DNA from: Phytohabitans sp036906915
GTDB lineage: Bacteria > Actinomycetota > Actinomycetes > Mycobacteriales > Micromonosporaceae
Reading direction: 5' to 3'
DNA: 64,000 nt
Assembly: GCF_036906915.1 (NCBI RefSeq)
Contig: NZ_JBAKHX010000026.1
Span: 27,426 to 91,425, forward strand
This document shows positions 1 to 7,711 of the stretch, one piece after another. A program made the position numbers and the translations under genes. The stretch's first letter is position 1. The number at the start of each line of letters is the position of its first letter. The notes beneath the pieces were generated by a model. It saw only the letters and a list, made by a program, of their open reading frames with translations, was not told the DNA's origin and made no database searches.

Positions 1-225
1 GGCGGAGACTTCGACCGGGGGGTCTGCGCCGCCGTCAGCGGCGGCTGGGACACCGACTCGAACGGCGCCACGGTCGGCGGTGTGCTGGGCGCGCTGACCG
101 GCGCCGCCGGCATCCGTCTAGAGTGGACCGGCCCGCTCCGTGGCCGGCTGTCGAGCAGCATCGGAGGTTTCGACGGGGTGACGTTCGACGAGCTGACCCG
201 GCGCACGATGGAGGTTTCCCCATGA
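1..225 (+). CDS. ADP-ribosylglycohydrolase family protein, C-terminal part (5' truncated by window edge)
   Basis: The first reading frame is open from base 1 to the TGA at 223-225 and encodes the last 74 residues of a protein. It contains GWDTDSNGATVGGVLGAL, which matches the C-terminal metal-binding motif (D-T-D-S/T-N) and following glycine-rich helix of ADP-ribosylglycohydrolases. These Mg-dependent enzymes cleave ADP-ribose from proteins or act on related ribosides. The stop overlaps the ATG of the ribokinase gene (ATGA at 222-225), so the two are probably translationally coupled. That pairing suggests catabolism of a ribosylated substrate to ribose and then ribose phosphate; this is inference. 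The N-terminus lies outside the window. Confidence 0.8.
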   Translation, partial: GGDFDRGVCAAVSGGWDTDSNGATVGGVLGALTGAAGIRLEWTGPLRGRLSSSIGGFDGVTFDELTRRTMEVSP

Positions 226-1130
226 CAGCGCGCGTCGTGGTCGTGGGCAGCGCCAACATGGACCTGGTGGTCACCGCGCCCACGCTGCCCGCCCCCGGTG
301 AGACGGTGCTGGGTGACGCGTTCACCACCGTGGCCGGCGGCAAGGGCGCCAACCAGGCGGTCGCCGTCGCTCGCGCGGGCGGCCGGTGCTCCTTCATCGG
401 TGCCGTGGGCGACGACGGCTTCGCGACCGCCCTGCGCGACAACATGGTGGCGGCGGGCGTCGACGTGAGTCGCCTTCGTTCGGTGCCCGGGCCGTCGGGC
501 GTCGCGCTCATCGCCGTCGACCGGGCCGCGGAGAACCTCATCGTCGTGGCGCCCGGCGCCAACGCCGCGCTGACCACACTGGACAAGGCCGACCGCACCG
601 CGATCGGGGCGGCCAGTGTGCTCCTGTGCCAGCTGGAGATCCCGGTCGGCACGGTGATCCAGGCCGCCGCCGCGGCGCGTGCGGCCGGCACCACGGTGAT
701 GCTCAACGCCGCGCCGGCCCGACCGCTGCCGGCCGAACTGCTCCAGGTGCTCGACGTGCTCGTGGTCAACCAGGGTGAGGCCGAGGTGCTCGCCGGGCGG
801 CCGGCGTCGCCGCACGACCTGCTCGACCTGGTGCCGCGGGTGGTGATGACGCTCGGCGCCCGTGGCGTCGCGTACGCCGACCGCGACGGCACCCGGTTGC
901 ACATCGACGCGCCGCGCGTCACGGCGGTCGACACCACGGCGGCCGGTGACGCGTTCACCGGCGCGCTCGCGGTCGGCTGGGCCGAGGGGCGGCCGGTCGA
1001 TGAGGCGCTGGCCTGGGCGTGCGCCGCCGGTGCCGTCTGCGCCCAGCGCTTCGGTGCGTCCAGCTCGCTCCCCACCCGCGCCGAGATCGACCAGCTCCTG
1101 GCCGCCGCCGCGCACGGGGGGCCGGCATGA
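222..1130 (+). CDS. rbsK: ribokinase (PfkB family)
   Basis: A 302-residue PfkB-fold sugar kinase, predicted to phosphorylate D-ribose with ATP in the cytoplasm. The N-terminal GSANMDLVV signature is at residues 9-17, GGKGANQ at 39-45, and the second PfkB signature DTTAAGDAF at about 237-245, with the catalytic base Asp243. Length is normal for ribokinases. I chose the ATG at 222 because it overlaps the preceding stop (ATGA) and begins exactly at the conserved first beta-strand; an upstream in-frame start at 123 lies inside the previous gene. A related nucleoside or deoxyribose specificity cannot be excluded. The stop at 1128-1130 overlaps the start of a short open frame in the inserted element that follows. 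Confidence 0.9.
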   Translation: MTARVVVVGSANMDLVVTAPTLPAPGETVLGDAFTTVAGGKGANQAVAVARAGGRCSFIGAVGDDGFATALRDNMVAAGVDVSRLRSVPGPSGVALIAVDRAAENLIVVAPGANAALTTLDKADRTAIGAASVLLCQLEIPVGTVIQAAAAARAAGTTVMLNAAPARPLPAELLQVLDVLVVNQGEAEVLAGRPASPHDLLDLVPRVVMTLGARGVAYADRDGTRLHIDAPRVTAVDTTAAGDAFTGALAVGWAEGRPVDEALAWACAAGAVCAQRFGASSSLPTRAEIDQLLAAAAHGGPA

Positions 1131-1252
1131 GTGCGTGGCGACTTTGCTCTGCTTCCATAGAGGAAACACCTCGCGTCCGCTATGCGGACGGCGGCCGTTG
1201 CCTATGGGGAAGCAGAGCAAAGCAGCGCGGTGCGCAGGGGTGGGCCCGGTGA
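1127..1252 (+). other. junction element with large hairpin and 41-codon open frame
   Basis: Between the ribokinase stop and the next gene lies DNA dominated by an inverted repeat. CTTTGCTCTGCTTCC (1142-1156) pairs perfectly with 1208-1222, extends with a 2-base bulge through ATAG/CTAT, and encloses a smaller hairpin GTCCGC-TAT-GCGGAC (1175-1189). The ATG at 1127 overlaps the ribokinase TGA. The frame from it stays open for 41 codons, and its TGA (1250-1252) overlaps the GTG (1249) of the next gene. The ends TGAGTGCG (1128) and TGAGCGCG (1250) are near-duplicates, as expected if DNA was inserted into one original overlap. The peptide resembles nothing I recognise. Confidence 0.6.
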
Positions 1253-3183
1253 GCGCGCCCGGTTTCAACCCATACATACCCCGCCCCATCGACCTCCCGA
1301 CCGAGGTGCCGCTGGATCCGGGGAGGGATCTGTCGCTCCTGGACGAGGCGAAGATCTTCGCGGCGCCGGCCGACCCGGCGTTGTGGCCGGCGTGGCGCAG
1401 CAGGCTCGGGCAGTGGCGGGTGGACGCGCGGCGGCGGCTGGCGTACGACGGCTCGCACTACGACGAGATCCGGCGGGACTGCTTCAGCGTCTGCCTCGCC
1501 TGGCTGTGGGACGAGGCCCTGTACGACCACGAGCGCGGCGAGTTCACGGTCGACGCCTTCCTCGACACCGCCGAGCGGGACTTCGGCGGCTACGACGGTG
1601 TGGTGCTGTGGCACGCGTACCCGGTCATCGGGCTGGACGAGCGCAACCAGTTCGACTTCTACCGCGACGTGCCCGAGCTCCCGCGCGTCGTGCGTGCCTT
1701 CCAGGCCCGGGGAGTGCGGGTCTTCGTCGACTACAACCCGTGGGACACCGGCACGCGGCGTGAGCCGGTCACCGACGAGGAAGCCGTGGCCGACATCGTG
1801 TCGTGGCTGGGCGCCGACGGCGTCTTCCTCGACACCCTCAAGGAGGGCGCCGGCAAGCTGCGGGCCGCGCTGCCGCCGAGTGTGGTGCTCGAAGGGGAGT
1901 CCCGGGTGCCGTTGGCCCGGATCGAAGACCACGCGATGTCGTGGGCGCAGTGGTTCGCCGACTCGGAGGTGCCGGGCGTGCTGCGCGCCAAGTGGTTCGA
2001 GCGGCGGCACATGCTGCACCACACGAGGCGCTGGCACCGCAGCCACCTCGACGAGCTGCACTCGGCCTGGCTCAACGGGGTGGGCGTGCTCGTGTGGGAG
2101 AACGTCTTCGGCGTGTGGGTGGGCTGGAGCGAGCGCGATCGGGCGGTGCTGCGCGCCATGCGGCGGGTGCAGAGCAGCCACGCGGCGTGGCTGCGCTCCG
2201 AAGACTGGACACCGCTCGCCGACCACGCCGGCTGGCAGGTGTACGCCTCCCGTTGGGTGCACGACGGCACGCCACTGTGGACGGTGGTGAACCGCGGTGC
2301 GGACCACGACGGCCCGTGGCTGATCGCCGACTCGGTGGAGAGCTACGTCGACCTGGTGACGGGCCGCGCCTTGGAGGTGACCCCCCTGCCGGACGGCCGC
2401 GTTGCGGTCGGCGGCGCGCTACCCGGCGGGGCGATCGCGGCGGTGACGCCGGGGACTGCCGCCGAGCCAGGTGAGCCAGCAGCCGGTGACCCGTCCTTCC
2501 CGCAGCGGTCGGCGGTGCGGCTGCGGACCCCTGGCAGCGTGGCCGGTAGCCCGCCGCCAGGCATGGCCACCATGCCCCGAGGGCGGCACGAGCTCACCGT
2601 CCGGTACCGGGTGCGGGAGACCGGACTGTACGGGGAGGCGCCGTACGTCGACGAGTGGAAGCCGCTGCCGCCCCGGCTGCATCACACGGGCACCCTGCAC
2701 CGCACCGTCCACCTGGGACGCTTCGCGATCGCCGTACGCGAGGTGACGAACAGTGAGTACGCGGAGTTCCGCCGCATCACCGGATACCGGCCGGTGCGCT
2801 CCGAGCGCTTTCTGGCTGGCGAAGGGCCCGCCGGTGCGCCCGTCACGCACGTCGAACTGGCGGACGCGCGGGCCTATGCGGCATGGGCAGGCCTGCGGCT
2901 GCCGACCGAGGACGAGTGGCAGGTGGCCGCCGAGGCGGGCCTGCTCGACCTCGGCGGCCCCCGGGTCTGGAACCTCACCGAGAGCGAGCACACCGACGGT
3001 CGCACCCGGTTCTGCGTGCTCAAGGGCGGCACCGACCATCGCGCCGAAGGCTCCGACTGGTACTTCGACGGCGGCCCGCAACCGCCCGAGGCGTCCGTCA
3101 AACTGCTGCTGATGGGTGCCGGCCTCACCCGCTCGCCGTCGATCGGCTTTCGCTGCGCCGTGGACCTGGAGGCCCCCGCATGA
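1249..3183 (+). CDS. glycosidase-like TIM-barrel protein fused to a C-terminal SUMF1/FGE-sulfatase domain
   Basis: A 644-residue cytoplasmic protein with no signal peptide. Residues about 60-400 look like a glycoside-hydrolase-type barrel: VFVDYNPWD near residue 157, GVFLDTLKEG near 191 and VVLEGES near 211 could supply acidic catalytic residues. A beta-sandwich-like stretch follows. From about residue 485 to the end there is a SUMF1-type fold (VREVTNSEYAEF, LRLPTEDEW, VLKGGTDHR, GFRCAVD). I do not see the paired active-site cysteines of true formylglycine-generating enzymes, so this domain may bind rather than oxidise. GTG 1249 is chosen because it overlaps the stop of the short frame before it and precedes the first plausible residues (SAPGFNPYIPRP). 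The substrate is unknown. The stop overlaps the CoA-transferase start (ATGA at 3180). Confidence 0.7.
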   Translation: MSAPGFNPYIPRPIDLPTEVPLDPGRDLSLLDEAKIFAAPADPALWPAWRSRLGQWRVDARRRLAYDGSHYDEIRRDCFSVCLAWLWDEALYDHERGEFTVDAFLDTAERDFGGYDGVVLWHAYPVIGLDERNQFDFYRDVPELPRVVRAFQARGVRVFVDYNPWDTGTRREPVTDEEAVADIVSWLGADGVFLDTLKEGAGKLRAALPPSVVLEGESRVPLARIEDHAMSWAQWFADSEVPGVLRAKWFERRHMLHHTRRWHRSHLDELHSAWLNGVGVLVWENVFGVWVGWSERDRAVLRAMRRVQSSHAAWLRSEDWTPLADHAGWQVYASRWVHDGTPLWTVVNRGADHDGPWLIADSVESYVDLVTGRALEVTPLPDGRVAVGGALPGGAIAAVTPGTAAEPGEPAAGDPSFPQRSAVRLRTPGSVAGSPPPGMATMPRGRHELTVRYRVRETGLYGEAPYVDEWKPLPPRLHHTGTLHRTVHLGRFAIAVREVTNSEYAEFRRITGYRPVRSERFLAGEGPAGAPVTHVELADARAYAAWAGLRLPTEDEWQVAAEAGLLDLGGPRVWNLTESEHTDGRTRFCVLKGGTDHRAEGSDWYFDGGPQPPEASVKLLLMGAGLTRSPSIGFRCAVDLEAPA

Positions 3184-4367
3184 GTGCGCCGCTGGATGGG
3201 GTACGGGTAGTCGAGTTGGCGACCCTCTTCGCCGGGCCGCTCGCCACCGCGTTCCTCGGTGACTTCGGCGCCGACGTGGTCAAGGTCGAACACCCCGCCA
3301 AGCCCGACCCGGCGCGCGGGCACGGTCCCGCGAAGGACGGCATCGGCCTGTGGTGGAAGGTGCTGGGGCGTAACAAGAAGACGGTGACCCTTAACCTGTC
3401 CACACACGAGGGCGCCGATGTGCTCGCCGCCCTCGTCAAGAGCGCGGACGTTCTCGTGGAGAACTTCCGCCCGGGAACCCTGGAGCGCTGGGGGATCGGG
3501 CCGGACGTGCTCCACGCCGCCAACCCGGGCCTCGTCATCGCGCGGATCTCCGGCTTCGGCCAGATCGGCCCGTACGCCAGGCGCCCCGGCTTCGGCACCC
3601 TCGCCGAGGCGATGAGCGGCTTCGCCGCCGCCACCGGCGAACCCGACGGCCCGCCCACCCTGCCGCCGTTCGGGCTGGCCGACTCGATCACGGCGCTCGC
3701 CACCGCGTACGCGGTCATGCTCGCCCTGCGCACCCGCGAGCACACCGGCACCGGGCAGGTGGTCGACCTCGCCATCATCGAGCCCATCATGGCGATGCTC
3801 GGACCGCAGATCACCTGGTACGACCAGATCGGGTACGTGCAGCCGCGGCTCGGAAACCGGACGAGCAACAACGCCCCCCGCAACACCTACCGGTGCGCGG
3901 ACGGCCGGTGGGTGGCCGTGTCGACGAGCGCGCAGAGCATCGCCGATCGGGTCATGCGGCTGGTCGGTCGGGACGATCTCGTCGACGAGCCGTGGTTCGC
4001 GACCGGCACCGGCCGGGCCGCGCATGCCGAGGAGCTGGACGGTGCCGTGACCGCGTGGGTGGCCGCGCGGGGCCGCGACGAGGTGGTGGCCGCGTTCGAG
4101 GCGGCACAGGCCGCCGCGGCCCCGGTGTACGACGTTCGGGACATCCTGGCCGATCCGCAGTACAAGGCGCTCGGCACCGCGGTCACCGTGCCCGACGAGG
4201 AGTTGGGCGAGGTGCGGATGCAGAACGTGCCGTTCCGGATGTCGGAGACGCCGGGAGCGATCAGGCACGCCGGGCGCCGCCACGGGCAGGACACCGACGA
4301 GGTGCTCGGCGAGTTGGGGTATTCGGCGGCCGAGTTGGGCGGGCTCCGGGAGCGCGGGGTGATCTGA
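3180..4367 (+). CDS. CaiB/BaiF family III CoA-transferase
   Basis: A 395-residue family III CoA-transferase, which moves CoA between carboxylic acids through an aspartyl-CoA intermediate. The N-terminus (LDGVRVVELATLFAGPLAT) and GADVVKVEHP are typical. GQVVDLAI near residue 192-199 carries the expected catalytic Asp (about 196). VRDILADPQYK near the C-terminus is also a family hallmark. ATG 3180 overlaps the previous stop, and the stop at 4365-4367 shares its last base with the lyase start. Next to a CitE-like lyase it probably activates a C4-C6 dicarboxylic or hydroxy acid (succinate/citramalate/itaconate-type reactions are known for such pairs) before cleavage. The exact acid is not readable from sequence. 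Confidence 0.85.
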   Translation: MSAPLDGVRVVELATLFAGPLATAFLGDFGADVVKVEHPAKPDPARGHGPAKDGIGLWWKVLGRNKKTVTLNLSTHEGADVLAALVKSADVLVENFRPGTLERWGIGPDVLHAANPGLVIARISGFGQIGPYARRPGFGTLAEAMSGFAAATGEPDGPPTLPPFGLADSITALATAYAVMLALRTREHTGTGQVVDLAIIEPIMAMLGPQITWYDQIGYVQPRLGNRTSNNAPRNTYRCADGRWVAVSTSAQSIADRVMRLVGRDDLVDEPWFATGTGRAAHAEELDGAVTAWVAARGRDEVVAAFEAAQAAAAPVYDVRDILADPQYKALGTAVTVPDEELGEVRMQNVPFRMSETPGAIRHAGRRHGQDTDEVLGELGYSAAELGGLRERGVI

Positions 4368-5176
4368 TGCTGCTGACCTGGCTGTACGTGCCCGGTGACC
4401 GGCCCGACCGGTTCGACAAGGCGGTGGGCTCGGAGGCCGACGCGGTGATCGTCGACCTGGAGGACGCGGTCGTGGCCGGGCGCAAGGAGTACGCCCGGTC
4501 GGCGGTGGCCGAGTTTCTGGCTGAGCGGCACCCGGTGCCGGTGTACGTGCGGGTGGGCCCGGACCTCGACGCGGATCTCGCGGCGGTCGACGGCCGTCCG
4601 GGACTGGCCGGGCTGCGACTGCCCAAAGTGGAGTCCGCGGAGCGGGTTCGGGCGGTGGCGGCGCGGACCGAGGCCGAACTCCATCCGATCATCGAGTCGG
4701 CGGTCGGTGTGGAATTCGCGTACCAGATAGCGAGCGCACACCCGGCGGTGGCCAGCGTCGCGCTCGGAGAGGCCGACCTGAGGTCCGATCTGGGTATCGA
4801 CGACGAGGCCGCGCTGGCGTGGCCGCGCGGCCGCATCGTGGTGGCGGCCCGCGCGGCCGGCCTGCCGCCGCCGGCCATGTCCGTGCATGCCAACGTGTCC
4901 GATATGGACGGCCTGGCGGCGTCGTGTCGTGCCGGCCGCCGCATGGGCTTCGTCGGTCGTGCGGCGATCCATCCTCGGCAGCTTCCGGTGATCGTGGCGG
5001 CGTTCCGGCCGGCTCCCGAGGAGGTGGCGCGAGCCCTGGCGTTGCTGGCCGGAGTGGACGCCGCGGCGGCGCTGGAGTCCGGGACGGTGGTCCTGCCGGA
5101 CGGCCGTTTCGCCGACGCGGCGATGATCGGCGCCGCGCGCCGCACCCTGGAGCTGTCCGCCCGCTACGACGCCTGA
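4367..5176 (+). CDS. CitE-like CoA-ester lyase (HpcH/HpaI aldolase family)
   Basis: A 269-residue TIM-barrel protein of the citrate-lyase-beta group, which cleaves acyl-CoA substrates such as citramalyl-CoA or malyl-CoA in a Mg-dependent retro-aldol reaction. The N-terminus LTWLYVPGDRPDRFDKA, ADAVIVDLEDAV (about 26-37), IIESAVGVEFA, LGEADLRSDLGI and GRAAIHPRQLPVI are all conserved features. Length is typical of free-standing CitE-like lyases rather than the citrate lyase complex, and no CitD or CitF is nearby. The ATG at 4367 starts on the last base of the preceding stop, indicating coupled expression with the CoA-transferase. The gene ends 13 bp into the oppositely oriented dimethylargininase gene. 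Confidence 0.85.
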   Translation: MLLTWLYVPGDRPDRFDKAVGSEADAVIVDLEDAVVAGRKEYARSAVAEFLAERHPVPVYVRVGPDLDADLAAVDGRPGLAGLRLPKVESAERVRAVAARTEAELHPIIESAVGVEFAYQIASAHPAVASVALGEADLRSDLGIDDEAALAWPRGRIVVAARAAGLPPPAMSVHANVSDMDGLAASCRAGRRMGFVGRAAIHPRQLPVIVAAFRPAPEEVARALALLAGVDAAAALESGTVVLPDGRFADAAMIGAARRTLELSARYDA

Positions 5177-5931
5177 CCGGGGATCAGCACGCTCAGGCAC
5201 GTGACGCAGCCTTCGAGCTTTTCGAACTCGCTGACGTCGACCACCACCGGCGTGAAGCCGAGGTCGTCGAGCATGTGCGCGGTCTTCGGCGCTGAGGCGG
5301 CGATCAGCACGCGCTCGCCGCCGAGCGGCACCACGTGGCACCCGGACTCCTCGTCGGGCGTGCGTACGGCCGGGAACACGGCGGTGTCGACCAGGTCACG
5401 GCGTGCCAGGACCGTGCCGTCGGGCAGGGCGGTGGCCGCCGACTTGAGGTGCAGCACGGCCCCCAGCGGCACGGCGACGACGTTGCGGTCGGGCAGCAGC
5501 CGGCGCAGCTGCCGGACGGCGTCTACGTTGGTGCGACCGCCACGTCCAACGTAGACGGTGTCGCCGACCTGGAGCACGTCGCCGCCGTCGAGCGTGCCGG
5601 GCGACTCGATGCGCGTCACGTCTAGCCCGAGCGCCCGTACCGCCGACTCGGTGCCCGCCACCTCCAAGCGGCGCTGCGGTGCGCCGGGCCGGGTGAGGAT
5701 CGCGCGCGAACCGCACACCACGACGGTGTCCTCGACGAACACCGAGTCCGGGGAGCCGTCGGCCGGCACCACGTCACGGACGGACCAGCCGGCCTCGTCG
5801 AGCGCGGCACAGTACGCGTCGTGCTGCCGCCGGGCCAGGTCTGCGTCGACCTGCGTGCGGGGGATGTGCGTGACGATGCCCTGCGCGAGCCGGCTGCTCG
5901 GCGTGCGGACAAGTGCGATTCCACGGCCCAT
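5164..5931 (-). CDS. ddaH: dimethylargininase (N(G),N(G)-dimethylarginine dimethylaminohydrolase, DDAH)
   Basis: A 255-residue amidinotransferase-fold hydrolase. DDAH converts methylated arginines to citrulline. Visible family features are FVEDT (about 67-71), TLDGGDVL, the catalytic His in LHLKS and the catalytic Cys in the C-terminal EGCVTCLSV. A good ribosome-binding site (AGGAGG) sits 10 nt before the ATG; the same bases form part of a short CTCCT/AGGAG hairpin. The gene is last of three reverse-strand genes; the DUF6232 gene upstream ends 27 bp before it. Arginine deiminase-like activity is an alternative, but the size and the GCVTCLSV end favour DDAH. Confidence 0.85.
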   Translation of the reverse strand: MGRGIALVRTPSSRLAQGIVTHIPRTQVDADLARRQHDAYCAALDEAGWSVRDVVPADGSPDSVFVEDTVVVCGSRAILTRPGAPQRRLEVAGTESAVRALGLDVTRIESPGTLDGGDVLQVGDTVYVGRGGRTNVDAVRQLRRLLPDRNVVAVPLGAVLHLKSAATALPDGTVLARRDLVDTAVFPAVRTPDEESGCHVVPLGGERVLIAASAPKTAHMLDDLGFTPVVVDVSEFEKLEGCVTCLSVLIPGQAS

Positions 5932-5958
5932 TGATCAATAACCTCCTGGGCGAGGAGA

Positions 5959-6429
5959 TTACTCGTTCTGCTCCACCGCGCGCTGCACGGCGCGATAGAT
6001 CTGTCCAAATCGGAGCGCGTCGGAAGTCCGCACCAGGACGCGTTCCTCGCCACGGCACTGCACCCACAGTTCGTGGACGTGGGTGCCTCGGTCGTACGAG
6101 CGCTCCAGCGCCATCAACGGGATCTCCAGCAACGGCGCGAGAGCGATCGCCAGCACGACGGCGAGCGCGAGGCCGATGATCGCCGCGCCGGCTCGTTGAC
6201 CCCAGTCGGCGAAGAGCGCCGACACCGCGCACAGCGCGCCGAAGCCGAGTGGCGCGGTCAGCAGCGTGACCAGCATCCACCGGCTGAGCATGCGGGCACC
6301 GACGCGCAGCGAACGCTTGGTGCGGCGGTGCCAGACATACGTCAGTTCGGAGATCCGGTACGCGTCGCCGCCCACCCGGATCGACTCCGACGTCACCAGC
6401 ACCGAGTCATCCTGGTAGTAGCGGGTCAC
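5959..6429 (-). CDS. DUF6232 family membrane protein
   Basis: A 156-residue protein with an N-terminal soluble stretch (YYQDDSVLVTSESIRV... YRISELTYVWHRR), two hydrophobic helices (about residues 52-72 and 82-105) and a short C-terminal domain ending LRFGQIYRAVQRAVE. The same architecture occurs in the neighbour at 6440-6901, with shared features T(Y/R)YYxDxSVxVTSxxIRVG, VWHxR and DALRFGxIYRAxQRA. I recognise this as the DUF6232 family, common in Micromonosporaceae. No function is known. It lies 10 bp downstream of its paralogue and 27 bp upstream of ddaH, so the three are probably co-transcribed. Confidence 0.75.
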   Translation of the reverse strand: MTRYYQDDSVLVTSESIRVGGDAYRISELTYVWHRRTKRSLRVGARMLSRWMLVTLLTAPLGFGALCAVSALFADWGQRAGAAIIGLALAVVLAIALAPLLEIPLMALERSYDRGTHVHELWVQCRGEERVLVRTSDALRFGQIYRAVQRAVEQNE

Positions 6430-6439
6430 TCACCAAGTG

Positions 6440-6901
6440 TCACCCGACGGGGCTGCTTTCCAATGCACGCTGGAGGGCGCGGTAAATCTTGCCGAACCGG
6501 AGCGCGTCGCCGGTCTGGAGCAGCAGCACCGGCCGTCCCTGCCAGGTCGCCCAGATCTCGAGCGTCCGGTCGCCCCGCGCGTACGAACGGTCCATGTGCT
6601 CCAGCACGAAGTCGGCCATCGGGCCGGCTGCGAGGCCGACGAGGCAGGAACCGCCGACGATCGCGATGGTGACGGTGACCGAGGCGTCGACCTGGAAGGC
6701 GATCACGACGCCGATGGCGGCGGCCACGAGCGGGCCGATGATCGCGGCACCGAGCGCGCCGCGCCCGGCCAGCGCACGCCAGGACCGCGCGCCGCGCTGG
6801 TGCCACACCCTGGCCAGATCCTTCAGCGGGTACGCACGCTCGCCTACCCGGATGGCATCCGAGGTGACCTGCACGGACCGGTCGCTGTAGTAGGTGACCA
6901 T
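6440..6901 (-). CDS. DUF6232 family membrane protein, paralogue
   Basis: A 153-residue protein with the DUF6232 plan: N-terminal strand region TYYSDRSVQVTSDAIRVGE, VWHQRGARSW, two hydrophobic segments (about 52-70 and 75-98) and the C-terminal LLQTGDALRFGKIYRALQRALE. It is a clear tandem duplicate of the following gene, though diverged. It is first in a three-gene reverse-strand operon and starts 20 bp from the divergent enoyl-CoA hydratase gene, so both promoters must share or overlap that gap. Function is unknown. Confidence 0.75.
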   Translation of the reverse strand: MVTYYSDRSVQVTSDAIRVGERAYPLKDLARVWHQRGARSWRALAGRGALGAAIIGPLVAAAIGVVIAFQVDASVTVTIAIVGGSCLVGLAAGPMADFVLEHMDRSYARGDRTLEIWATWQGRPVLLLQTGDALRFGKIYRALQRALESSPVG

Positions 6902-6921
6902 GGCCCCTCTAGCCTACTGGT

Positions 6922-7695
6922 ATGGCTGAGTTCGTGCGCGTGGAGACGAAGGACGGCATCGGCACCATCCGGCTCGACCGTCCACCGATGAATGCCCTGA
7001 ACATGCAGGTGCAGGAGGAGTTGCGCGCCGCCGCCGCGGCGGTCACCGCCGACGCCGAGGTTCGCGCCGTCGTCGTGTACGGGGGTGAGAAGGTCTTCGC
7101 GGCGGGCGCCGACATCAAGGAAATGGCCGACATGTCGTACGTGGACATGGCGGCCCGCGCACGGGAGCTGTCCAGCGCGTTCGACGCCATCGCCCGCATC
7201 CCCAAGCCGGTGGTCGCGGCGATCACCGGGTACGCCCTCGGGGGTGGCTGCGAGCTGGCCCTGGCGTGCGACTGGCGGGTGGTGGCCGACGACGCGAAGC
7301 TCGGGCAGCCGGAGATCAAGTTGGGCATCATTCCGGGCGCCGGCGGCACGCAGCGGCTGGCTCGGCTGGTCGGCCCGGCCCGCGCCAAGGATCTGGTCAT
7401 GTCCGGCCGGATGGTCGACGCGAAAGAGGCGCTCCAGATCGGGCTCGCCGACCGTGTGGTGCCAGCCGCGGAAGCCTACGAGGCGGCAGTCGCTCTCGTG
7501 CGCCAGTACACGAACGGCCCCGCGCAGGCCCTTCGCGCCGCGAAGCTCGCGATCGACGGCGGTCTCGACATGGACCTCGCATCGGGTCTGGCCTGGGAGA
7601 GTCAGCTCTTCGCGGCGCTTTTCGCCACCGAGGACAAGCGCGAGGGCATGTCGGCCTTCGTAGAGAAGCGCAAGCCCAACTTCCTGGGACGGTAG
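6922..7695 (+). CDS. enoyl-CoA hydratase/isomerase
   Basis: A 257-residue crotonase-fold protein. Such enzymes hydrate 2-enoyl-CoA in fatty-acid or amino-acid degradation. The oxyanion-hole region AAGADIKEMADM (about 56-67) and the signature GYALGGGCELALACDWRVV (about 105-123) are present. The two glutamates expected for hydratase activity map to the GGGCELALA helix and to the LGQPEIKLGIIPGAGGTQRL stretch, so a true hydratase is likely. The ATG at 6922 is the only sensible start. The gene is divergent from the DUF6232/ddaH operon and 16 bp ahead of the Hsp70-like gene. Confidence 0.88.
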   Translation: MAEFVRVETKDGIGTIRLDRPPMNALNMQVQEELRAAAAAVTADAEVRAVVVYGGEKVFAAGADIKEMADMSYVDMAARARELSSAFDAIARIPKPVVAAITGYALGGGCELALACDWRVVADDAKLGQPEIKLGIIPGAGGTQRLARLVGPARAKDLVMSGRMVDAKEALQIGLADRVVPAAEAYEAAVALVRQYTNGPAQALRAAKLAIDGGLDMDLASGLAWESQLFAALFATEDKREGMSAFVEKRKPNFLGR

Positions 7696-7711
7696 TCGTA
7701 AGGTGAGCGGC

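Noticed and set aside
862..1248. Longer start for the SUMF1-fusion gene reaching into the ribokinase gene
   Set aside because: The extra sequence is an out-of-frame reading of ribokinase and of the hairpin element; GTG 1249 overlaps a stop and begins credible protein sequence.
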